In this document: one piece after another, positions 19,664-27,922 of the stretch | Layout of the letters: each line of letters starts with the position of its first letter | How positions within the stretch are numbered: position 1 is the first letter of the stretch | Assembly (NCBI GenBank): GCA_963827605.1 | Contig: CAWHBK010000004.1 | Span: 124,001-188,000, forward strand | Direction: 5' to 3' | DNA: 64,000 nucleotides | DNA from: DSYU01 sp963827605 | GTDB taxonomy: Bacteria > Chloroflexota > Anaerolineae > Anaerolineales > Anaerolineaceae | Notes under the pieces: generated by a model | Told to the model about the DNA's origin: nothing | The model's database searches: none | Seen by the model: the letters and a program-made list of their open reading frames with translations, nothing else | Made by a program: the position numbers and the translations under genes

Positions 19664-20363
19664 TTATTGAGCACCGGCGTGTGCGAGCGCCGAGGGGGTG
19701 CGGCAGCCGACAATAGCTGGGGCTTCGTGGATTAACGCAGTCGTTCTCAAGCGCGGCTACCATGAACAAGGCGTAGTCCACGCGGCGCGTGATGTTGCTG
19801 GCGAGAATGGGATCACCTACGTGGCGGCTCCACACGGGCAAACCCTGGCTTTCGCCCTCTTCCAGGTCGCTGCCCCGCACGACAGTCCAGCGCGTGCTGC
19901 TGGCAAACACCCGCCGGCATGCTTCCACCTGATCGTCGATGTCCACGAAGCGGGTGAGCCGTCCAAACCAGCGGAAAAACTTCTCCTCCACTTTCAAGGT
20001 CCGCGAGTACACATCTTGCCCGTCCCGCGTGATGTGCCAGCCGCAGGAAAAGATCAGGCGCGCGCCCGGACGCGCATAATCGAGTACCGCCTGCGCTGTT
20101 CCCGCCGAGTAGTGCTGCGCGCCCCACGGGACCAGCACGGTGAGCACGCCATCACACCCCGCGACCGCCTGCTGGATCACCGCGCGGTCATTCGTCGCGC
20201 CCGGCAGTATTGTGATGCGCCTTTTGAATGCCACGAGCTTGCCCACGCTGCGCTCCCTACACACGCCCACCACCTCATAACCCCGATCGAGCGCGTGCTG
20301 GACCATGTAGGTACCGAGCTTTCCCGATGCCCCAATAATGCAGATTTTCATCGTTTTCTCCAT
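19664..20363 (-). CDS. NAD(P)-binding Rossmann-fold protein (NmrA-like/atypical SDR), one frameshift
   Basis: KICIIGASGKLGTYMVQHAL is a dinucleotide-binding GxxGxxG start. VLTVLVPWGAQHYSAGTAQAVLDYA and LIFSCGWHITRDG follow, then WTVVRGSDLEEGESQG, as in NAD(P)H-binding atypical SDRs. The open frame shifts just after AALEND. Dropping one base restores HEAPAIVGCRTPSALAHAG and a TAA at 19664-19666; the longer readthrough to 19455 is an artefact. Start 20363 (or 20351, which has GGAG upstream). It lies downstream of a LAL regulator and behind the 47-bp box at 20490, so that regulator may control it. Its substrate is unknown. Confidence 0.75.
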
Positions 20364-20489
20364 GTTGGATTTACCTTGATGCGATAACCCATCCGGCTTT
20401 TTGTGCTGCCCGGCCCGGATTGCTGCGCAGCAGCACAATCCCTATTTTTCCTTTCGTTGTTGATCTGCCCAAAGGATACCGCCCGATGT

Positions 20490-20536
20490 GGGGATGCGTC
20501 ATCCCCACATGATGTGATTGATGTGGTGATTAATGG
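20490..20536 (-). promoter_or_regulatory. Candidate operator box, copy A
   Basis: This 47-bp segment matches 27790-27836 at 34 positions without gaps. Within it and just beside it lies a perfect 11-bp hairpin, ATGTGGGGATG/CATCCCCACAT (20486-20510). It sits between a LAL regulator gene and the NAD(P)-binding protein gene, about 125 bp upstream of the latter. The equivalent box has the same position after the second LAL gene. Confidence 0.55.
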
Positions 20537-20550
20537 CGGATAACAATAGG

Positions 20551-20582
20551 CCCCAGCAGGTGGTTTGGGATACCTGCCAGGG
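20551..20582 (-). terminator. Imperfect hairpin after LAL regulator 1
   Basis: CCC-CAGCAGGT pairs with ACCTGCCA-GGG with two mismatches and a 10-nt loop, 19 bp beyond the LAL stop codon on the minus strand. It plausibly ends that transcript. The following bases are only mildly T-rich. Confidence 0.4.
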
Positions 20583-20600
20583 TTGCTGATTTCGGGCCAG

Positions 20601-23341
20601 CTAGAAGAAACCGAGTTCCTCGGCGCGGCGAATGGCCGCCCGGCGGTTGTTGGCCCCCAGTTTGTTGAAAATGTTCTTGGTGTGGGTGCGCAAGGTGTTG
20701 AGCGACACGCTCAGTTGTTGGGCCATTTCGGGGCCGCTTAATTCGCTGCGGAGCAGCTTGAGCACCTCCAGCTCGCGCTCGCTCAACGCCTCGAATAGAG
20801 GCGCCGGCTCTATGCGAGCCGCTGGCTCTACCATGCCTGATTTTGGCGCAGCCAGCGGTTGTGTAAAGGCGGCCAGGAGTTTGGCCGCATACCCGCTCAG
20901 CGGATGGTCTCGATTGCGCGACCGTTTTTCGATCAACAATGCCAGCAGCGACCGCATGGCTTCGCCTTCATCCACAAAGGTGCGAACAAAACCACCCGGC
21001 TCGGCCAGCGCCAGTGCCTCGCCCAGCCGCTGCGCAGCCTGGTCCTTTTCGCCATGCGCATGGTGAGCGATCGCCAGCAAAACCATCCCCTTGAGCCGTT
21101 CATCCTGCCAACCTTTTTCATCCATCTGCTGGCGCAATGGCTCCAGCATTGCCAGCGCCGCGGATGGATTTCCCTGGGACAGGAGGACGCGAGCCCGGCT
21201 CATTGGAAGTTCGTATTGTTTTGCCAATTCAACGGCTGCTGCCAGGCTGCCCTGGCGAAGCAGGACAAGGATCTGCGCAGCAGCGATTTCTGGAAGCCGC
21301 CGGTTGAAGTTCTTCTGCCGCGCAAATTGATCAGCCTGGGCCAACATTGCCGCCGCACCGCTCGCATCACCCCGGGCCAGTTTCAGGCGGGCGAGGAACA
21401 ACTGACAGGGTATGAATTCGTCAGATTTCCCGATGTGCCCCGCCAGTTCGGCGCTTTGCTGCCCGTACCGCTCAGCGGCCTCCAGGTCATTCCATTCGTA
21501 GCAGATCCGAGCCAGGCCCAGATTCGCCTGGTAGAAGGGGACCTGGAGCGGCAGATCGCGCGCCAGCTGCAGGACGCGCCGGTAGATCTCAGCCGCCAGA
21601 TGGAGCTGGTTTTCTTCTTCGTGTACTCTGCCCAGGCTGGATGAAGCCACGAAAGTGGTGATGGTATTCCCCGACGCCTGGGCGATCGCTAAAGCTTCCG
21701 TATACGCCTGGCCGGCTGCGACGCGGTTTCCCTGCTGATCGTAGGCAACCGCCAGCTTCCAGGTAGTGAAAGTGCGGAAAGCCAGGTTGTCGGGGTGCAG
21801 ATATTCCAGGGCGCGGCGTGACTGGCAAATAATCGTCTCTACCTGGTTTTGATAGATCGCCAGCGTAGCCCGTATCGCGGCAATCCGCCCGATAAGGTCC
21901 CGGGTTTTGTCATCCGGCTCGGCGCCTTGCAGGATGGCAGCCGAAGCAGCATTCGCTGCTATCGCTGTTTCAGCCGCTTGTAGTTTTTGTTCAACACCAG
22001 CCGGCTGGCCTGTAGCCAGTGACACCGAGGCATACGTCGTCCATAACAAGGGCCTGGCATCCAGTACTGTCTTTGGCAGCGACGCTAGCCAGTTCAGCAC
22101 AGGCACCAGCACGCCACGAAAGTACAGGGGCAAGTCGGGCTTGCCATGTATCCCCTTTCCTTCGATCAGGCGCGCAGCGCGCTCAACATCATTAGCGGCA
22201 GCCGCATGGTGAAACGCTTCAAGCTCCAGGCCATGGTCTTCATACCACTGGCTGGCACGGATGTGGTGTTCGGCGATCGCTTCCGTTTTCAGGCTCTGGC
22301 CCAGCCGCTGGCGCAGCAAATCCCGCAAAAAGATGGTGATAGCGGTACCAGTGCCGCTCGTTATCCAATGGGACAATGAACAGGTTGGCATGTTCGAGAT
22401 ATTCCAGGGTCTTCTGACCCGGAGTCGCCGACAGGAGATCCCAAGAACAGCGTCACACAGCGGGCCGCACAGGCGGTCAAGGATGGATGTGCGCAGCAGG
22501 AAGGCCTGGACGCTTTCAGACTGCTGCTGCAGGACTTCTTCCATCAGATAATCCAGCACAAAATGGTGGCTGCCGGTGAAAGATTTGATGAAGCTGGCGG
22601 TATCTTGATTTCCCTGCATTGCATGCATAGCGAGTGCGGCTAATTGCAGACCCGGCAATCCAGCCTTCGGTGCGAGTTCTCCAGTGCGGCGATGTCTTCC
22701 GCTGAGAGGTTTAGGCCCATCACCTGGTTGAGAAAGTCGGTGGCTTCGGCGGGAGTAAAACGCAAGTCGGCGGCGCGCAGCTCGGTTAATTGACCCCGGG
22801 CGCGTAACCGAGCCAGGGGCAGATGTGGATCCTCACGGGTGGTGATGACCAGGTGCATCTGTGGCGGCAGGTGCTCGAGCAGAAAGGTGAGGGCTTCGTC
22901 AACCGGTTTGGAATCAATCACATGGTAGTCGTCCAGGACAAGGACGAAATTATCCGGGATAGTGGTGATTTCATTGAGCAGGGCTGTCAGAATCGATTCG
23001 ATGGATGGCGGCTGAGGGGATTGGAGAACACCCAACACCCCTGCTCCAATCTTCGCCCCGCCGGTTTTTGGCGGCAGCGTCTGCAACGCTGCGACGAGGT
23101 AAGTCAGAAAGCGTGTGGGATCATTGTCTCCTTCGTCCAATGACAGCCAGGCAACCGGTCGTTCACAAACGGCGAGCCATTCGCTGACCAGCGTGGTTTT
23201 CCCAAACCCGGCGGGGGCAGAGATGAGGGTCAGTTTACAGTGCAGGCCCTCATTCAGCCGCTCGATCAGGCGGGGGCGGAGGACAATTTTAGGGCGAGGT
23301 GGGGGAATATAAAGTTTGGTGAGGAGAAGTGGCTCAGACAT
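20601..23341 (-). CDS. LAL/MalT-like LuxR-family transcriptional activator 1 (frameshifted)
   Basis: The reconstructed protein has about 913 residues. After ATG 23341 (MSEPLLLTKLYIPPPRPK) come Walker A APAGFGKTTLVSEW, Walker B VLVLDDYHVID, the arm STTREDP-like VITTREDPHLPLARLRARG, and ALENS/TEGWIAGLQLAAL. A long TPR region follows, then a C-terminal LuxR helix-turn-helix (LSERELEVLKLLRSELSGPE, LRTHTKNIFNKLG). Three frame breaks occur, near 22650, 22435 and 22335; the last two compensate each other. Proteins of this family bind ATP and an inducer (maltotriose for MalT), oligomerise and activate promoters. The N-terminal third and the start region are close in DNA sequence to the gene at 27923. 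The inducer is unknown. Confidence 0.85.
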
Positions 23342-23542
23342 TCTAAAATTAATTATAGCCAGAATCAGCGGAGGTAACTCACATTATAGGCCAATCTGGT
23401 AAAATAGCAGGCTACTCAGCCCAATAGAGCCGCACGCAAGTGACGTGGACCACACAAAGACATATCAAACCGCCGATGGAAGGAAAAGGAAAATAAGATG
23501 CAGCTACAGTTATCCCCTTCCGATAATTGTAGAGGATGGCCC

Positions 23543-24693
23543 TTACTTTGGGTCAGCAAGGCTATTCGCTCCTACCAGCACGTCCTCCTGCAAAATCTTT
23601 CCCATTTTTTCAGGTTCTTCAAATCATGGGGCTGTGAGCAGACTGCTCAAACGTGTAAAATCCTTTTACTGGCGCCTTTAGTTTCTCAAAATAGGATTTT
23701 GCCTCCGTGTAGGAGCAAGTGTAATCGTATATGCCTTCAAAGAAATAGACGGGAAGGTCAAGCTCTGGCACCTGTTTGGTCAGATCCGTGGCGAGCATCT
23801 CATCCCACAGTAGAGCTAACGCCGGAGCGGGATTTGCCGCGCCACATATTGACCTTTTCAATTAACGTGTACTCTCGGCTTGTCAGCGACGGTAAAAAGA
23901 TACCGGTGATAACCGAATTCATGTCATGTGTCGTGCCAATGCCAAGGCTGTGCATGGCTTCGTCACGCAATGCAAGGTATGCATCCGGTGTGCCGCCCGT
24001 CATCGTGACGGGTGCTGCTTCAAGTTTTCGCACCATTTCTGTGTTTCCGTTCTCTTTGAACTGCTGAAGCATATACTCGTACGCCAGTCTTTCAGATTTG
24101 AGCTGATTCGACATCTGAGCCACGCCAATGTAGGCGTAGTACAACTCCGGCGCCCGTGCAGCCGCCTGGATGCCAATAAAGGTTCCCCCCGAATGTCCCA
24201 TCAGGTATATCTTTTCTTTACCGAAGCGGTGGCGCAAGTAATTCGTCACCTCCAGCGTGTCAGATATCATTTGCTCCAGCGTCATCGTCTCTGGTGGAAT
24301 GTCGGCACTGTAGGAGATTCCTGAACCACGCTGTTCCCACCAAACGACGGTGAAATAGTCTTCAAGACCTGTAGGGTATTTCTGTGTAAGGAAGTAATCA
24401 GGCATACCCCCATGCAGGTAAAGCAGCACTGGATGCGTTGCATCTTTGCTCTTGATAAACATCCCTTGTTCCACACCGTTGATGTTGACAAATACTTTCT
24501 CCGAAATGCTGCCCGCCAGCGGACTTCCGTTTTCATCCACGAAAGGTTCAGGTTTTCCGGGACTGCATGCCAGCAGCACGCCCACAAGAATAAATACACA
24601 AACAAGTAAAACAGCAGGTATAGTCAGCATAATACGTATCACCTTTCGCACAAATGGTTTAATTGAAAGTTGCTTAATCTTCTTATTTGTCAT
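23543..24693 (-). CDS. Membrane-anchored alpha/beta hydrolase (two frameshifts)
   Basis: ATG 24693 has a strong AGGAGTAAAA site. An N-terminal helix (IRIMLTIPAVLLVCVFILVG) may serve as anchor or uncleaved signal. Next come the oxyanion segment LLYLHGGMPDYF, VVWWEQRGSGIS, nucleophile elbow GHSGGTFIG, acid region EGIYDYTCSY and catalytic His in QSAHSPM. This matches the proline-iminopeptidase-like branch of alpha/beta hydrolases. Frame breaks near 23835 and 23625 are single-base events. Correcting the second (ATGATTTGAAG to ATGTTTGAAG) gives a natural tail ending at TAA 23543-23545. It is last in the operon with the CPBP and DUF4386 genes; the 24693-24780 gap is short. The substrate is unknown. 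Confidence 0.8.
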
Positions 24694-24779
24694 TTTTACT
24701 CCTCATAGGATATTCGTCATGCAAACGCTGGGGATGTTGCCTCTTGTGTATGCAGTGCCACGACGTAACCCGAATCTCA

Positions 24780-25673
24780 TCATTGCCATATTCTAGCGAA
24801 CCTATGGACGTCATCACTGCTGTCGCTTTTATTATCGGTATAACCTAATGTTTTCTGCGATCTGCTCAACGTCTGAGGTTTCCAGATCAAGACCACGATG
24901 GCAGCCATGATCACATAGGGTAAATATTCCAGCCAGTTATAGAGAGGAGACCGGGTTACCCCGGAAGACAACACTTGGGCAGCGTATGTATATAACCAGT
25001 GAAGCAGGATCGCTGACCAGAGACTCTGTTTGGTGTTGTTGTAAAGCCATGTATATAAAATCGAACTGGCCATCAGCTTTATCAGGAAGCCAATGAACGG
25101 GATTCCCAATTCATGCTGAGAAGTGCCCACCATCATAAACAACGGTAGATGCCACAATGCCCAAACCAAACCGACAATCAAGGACGAAGTCAACGCATTC
25201 CAGCGCGTCTGAAGTCTTCCCAGTGCATATCCGCGCCAACCGATTTCTTCTGACAGCGGACCAAGGATCAGAAGCGGCAAAAAACTGCCCAACTGCGCCA
25301 AAAAAAGAGTCCCATTAAAAGTATTGCCGAGGAGTTTGTTAATGGTCAGTTGCCCTGCCGTTCCAGCAATAACGATCAGGAAGGTAAACCCGTACCAACG
25401 CCAGCCAAGCTTGAATTGAATGATACGCCGACCTAATAAGCGTAATCCAGACAGCCCTTCCTTTTTCCAGGTCAGAAAAATCGCCAACAGGGAGGGTACA
25501 AATCCTCCGACGAGAAATAACGCGATTGCCCAGGCGGGACCTTTAACATCACTCACGAAACTAATGGTTGGGATCTTAAAAAGAGCCAGAGGACCCCAGA
25601 AAACGAAATAGGAAAATGCAAGGGTTAATCCTAGAAAGACATAGGCTTCCTTCACTGTTTTCGTACTTTTCAC
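24780..25673 (-). CDS. CPBP-family intramembrane metalloprotease (CAAX-like)
   Basis: I start at GTG 25673, preceded by AAGGAGACTAAA; an upstream GTG at 25721 would add 16 residues with a poorer site. The protein of about 297 residues has about eight hydrophobic segments. The family motifs are GPLSEEIGWRGYALGRLQ (paired Glu plus Arg) and LWALWHLPLFMM (catalytic His), with a third His in AILLHWLY. CPBP proteins are ABI/CAAX-protease homologues, used in bacteria for bacteriocin immunity, signal processing or regulated proteolysis. Here it sits between DUF4386 genes and a hydrolase gene under probable LAL control. Confidence 0.88.
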   Translation of the reverse strand: MKSTKTVKEAYVFLGLTLAFSYFVFWGPLALFKIPTISFVSDVKGPAWAIALFLVGGFVPSLLAIFLTWKKEGLSGLRLLGRRIIQFKLGWRWYGFTFLIVIAGTAGQLTINKLLGNTFNGTLFLAQLGSFLPLLILGPLSEEIGWRGYALGRLQTRWNALTSSLIVGLVWALWHLPLFMMVGTSQHELGIPFIGFLIKLMASSILYTWLYNNTKQSLWSAILLHWLYTYAAQVLSSGVTRSPLYNWLEYLPYVIMAAIVVLIWKPQTLSRSQKTLGYTDNKSDSSDDVHRFARIWQ

Positions 25674-25809
25674 TTTAGTCTCCTTGATGGTTGACCTGTC
25701 GTGCTTGATCAAATCGATCACCTTTTTATTTGACTAGAAATTCTCTAATTACATCATTTTTGTAATAAATACAATCCCTGTTATCGGCATGGGTACTATT
25801 CAGGCAAAT

Positions 25810-26517
25810 TCAAGAACCCTGTTTTTCCCACTCTTCGACGTTTACACCCTTAATCAAAAGCCACAAGTAAAATAATGACTCTCCAATAAACGTAAACAAG
25901 CCAAATATCATCGCATCGAAGTTGGGAAAAAGAAAGAATAAAACAGCCAGTACCGTATAGCATAAACCTGCAAGCATCAACAAGATGCCCAGAATTCTGG
26001 GAAGGAAACCCGACTTGAAAACCAGATAACCAAGGAGAAGTACCCAAAAGGAAAGAACCTGGGGGATAAATGTTCCATATTTGCGCAGCTCGAGAAAGAA
26101 CATCACCAGGGCATTCAATTGATCTGCTTTGAATGCTGTTAAATAACCAGCGCCACTCGATAGCAGCAGGACAGCAAAATGGTTAAGCTCATTGAGCATC
26201 GAGATCGGGACACTGACCAGAGCGAATATAACCATAAGCGATGCAATGTTTTTGTTAACCGGTTTGAGTAATTTGTATAAAATCAGCGGCAATACCATCA
26301 ATAGCACCTGGCGGATCAGATCGCTCACCAGGGAGAGACGGAAGAGCGCTTCAGAAGCCGCAATATTCTTGACGGTTGCCGCGGCATCTCCCGGCACAAT
26401 CATGCCCGGACGAATAAAAAGTTCAGTGGACATCCCCAGAAAAAATATGATTAGAAACACGAACGCTGCAACTCTTGCGGTCTTTTGGGGCGAATTAATT
26501 CTTTCTTTGTTAGTCAT
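25810..26517 (-). CDS. DUF4386 family membrane protein (second copy)
   Basis: ATG 26517 is preceded by AGGAGAAAAACA and gives about 235 residues. Six hydrophobic segments are visible (ARVAAFVFLIIFFLGMSTEL, LVSDLIRQVLLMVLPLILYK, LMVIFALVSVPISMLNELN and so on). The conserved GFLPRILGILLMLAGLCY near the C-terminus is typical of DUF4386. Function is unknown. In other genomes such genes often accompany regulators and small membrane proteins. The paralogue at 26623 lies directly upstream in the same operon. Confidence 0.85.
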   Translation of the reverse strand: MTNKERINSPQKTARVAAFVFLIIFFLGMSTELFIRPGMIVPGDAAATVKNIAASEALFRLSLVSDLIRQVLLMVLPLILYKLLKPVNKNIASLMVIFALVSVPISMLNELNHFAVLLLSSGAGYLTAFKADQLNALVMFFLELRKYGTFIPQVLSFWVLLLGYLVFKSGFLPRILGILLMLAGLCYTVLAVLFFLFPNFDAMIFGLFTFIGESLFYLWLLIKGVNVEEWEKQGS

Positions 26518-26622
26518 TGTTTTTCTCCTGGTATCACAGGTTTTTATTGGTAGTTGACACCACCGTAAAGGTGAAGGGCTCTCCGCTCTCAGGAGTTGAG
26601 AGCCCTTCATTCAGAATGACCA

Positions 26623-27389
26623 TCAGCTGGCGAGTGAGCCCCTCGGGTCTGCGCCATACACTTCGTTTCTTCCTGTTTTGGCAGACAGGGCAGCGATCGC
26701 AGATGGATTGAATCCCTTCACGATCAACCAGACCGCCATTACTATTTCCTGTGGCACCAACACCATTTCCAAATAAAACCCAATAGCCGGTATCCATGTG
26801 AAAGAAATTCAACAGGGCGGAAGCCATAGAGGAAACCACGCCGATCAAGCCCCAGACGGACAACCAGCGGGGGATCAGCCGGGTGCGGTAGAAGGAGAGG
26901 TATAAACACGTAGCCCCAATGAGAAAAATGATGGAACTGACCGGGGCTTTGAGGTTTTGGAACTGATACAAGACATTGCCCATGGACTGTAAAGCAGCCG
27001 AATCAGCCCCGGTGGCAATGTATTCGTTGCCAAGCGCGACAAGTGTCAAAATAGTGAGGGTCGATAAGAAAATAAAAGATTCCCTCCAGTGCCCCGCGGA
27101 AAAGGACCATCCCCATCGCCAGTTCTTTGCTATCTTTTCTAAAGACCGGGTAGAGGAAAACCGTCATCGCCACCAGCGAAATCCCCATCATGAGGGTTAA
27201 AAATGCACCCCCGGTAAGCCGGGACGAATTGGCGGCAACGAGGCCCAGCATATCCACACCGGCAAGCGGTTTGCCGGAAATGAGCGAGGTAAGCACTTCG
27301 CCGCCAATGACTCCGCCCAAAACCCCAAAGACTGTCCCCAGGAAGTAGAGGACGCCTGCCATTACTGCATTCATTCTGTACGTATTCAT
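26623..27389 (-). CDS. DUF4386 family membrane protein (first copy, two frameshifts)
   Basis: ATG 27389 follows AAAAGGAGATTAAAAA. The first part (MNAVMAGVLYFLGTVFGVLG) covers residues 1-115; a one-base shift near 27045 leads into ILTLVALGNEYIATGAD and LYLSFYRTRLIPRWLSVWGL. Another shift near 26785 restores a hydrophobic end (EIVMAVWLIVKGFNPSAI) and TGA at 26623-26625. The RLIPRWLSVWGLIG segment is the DUF4386 signature also seen in the neighbour. About 255 residues; function unknown. The frames are conserved across the breaks, so the indels are probably errors. Confidence 0.78.
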
Positions 27390-27451
27390 TTTTTAATCTC
27401 CTTTTATGAATTGATTGGATTGGTAAACATGAAAATTAAAATTGATATGTT

Positions 27452-27727
27452 TTATCGTTTGTCCTCCTGGGGTCTTGCCTGGCCGGGGTTAACGAAATTG
27501 ACCGAGAGCAAGGGCATGCCTAAATCACGTACTTTTTTGAGCAACCCATGCAGCGCGGCCTGATCGACCACCGGGCCGGTTAAAAGCGTGTTGCCGTTCT
27601 CTTCCAGAGTGATGGTCACGCCCCCAAACCAGTCGGCCCACCGGTCATCCAGGTGTCCCTTGAGGCGAATCTCGTAAAGTCCAGACTCGTCATGGTATTC
27701 AGGTAATGCGTGTGTTTCACTCATGCT
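27452..27727 (-). CDS. Small conserved protein of unknown function
   Basis: A protein of about 91 residues starts at ATG 27727, with GAGGCGCAGC upstream. It opens MSETHALPEYHDESGLYEIR and contains GHLDDRWADWFGGVTITLEE, DQAALHGLLKKVRDLGMPLL and SVNFVNPG. The pattern of an acidic first half followed by a helix-strand end suggests a small soluble alpha/beta domain, with no signal or membrane segment. It is the first gene of the operon behind box B and the LAL gene at 27923, so it is the most direct candidate target of that activator. I cannot assign a function. Confidence 0.75.
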   Translation of the reverse strand, partial: SMSETHALPEYHDESGLYEIRLKGHLDDRWADWFGGVTITLEENGNTLLTGPVVDQAALHGLLKKVRDLGMPLLSVNFVNPGQARPQEDKR

Positions 27728-27789
27728 GCGCCTCGTGTCTACAGTTATGCATTCATTCATTTCTTCAATCAAAAGATACAAGGTAATAT

Positions 27790-27836
27790 GATGAGGCGTC
27801 ATCATTACATGTGATGATGGAGGTGATGATTTATGG
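27790..27836 (-). promoter_or_regulatory. Candidate operator box, copy B
   Basis: This is the counterpart of 20490-20536 (34 of 47 positions identical, ungapped, including GCGTCATC and ACATG). It contains the inverted repeat ATGATGA-N4-TCATCAT. It lies 63-109 bp upstream of the small-protein start at 27727 and follows the LAL terminator, so it probably belongs to the promoter of the downstream operon. Confidence 0.55.
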
Positions 27837-27856
27837 ATCGGAGGGCTGTGAGGGAA

Positions 27857-27895
27857 ACAAAAAAGAACCAGCAGGGGTTTTGAACCGCCTGCCGG
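27857..27895 (-). terminator. Rho-independent terminator of LAL regulator 2
   Basis: On the minus strand an interrupted 11-bp stem (GGCAGGC-GGTT with AACC-CCTGC-TGG, loop about 3 nt) is followed by TTCTTTTTTG. It lies 28 bp after the LAL stop codon and before box B, so the regulator and downstream operon are separate transcription units. Confidence 0.75.
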
Positions 27896-27922
27896 TACCG
27901 TGGATTTATGATTGAGGGATTG

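Noticed and set aside
20859..21644. A 261-codon plus-strand open frame
   Set aside because: It is a shadow of the TPR region of LAL 1, with no ribosome site and no domain.
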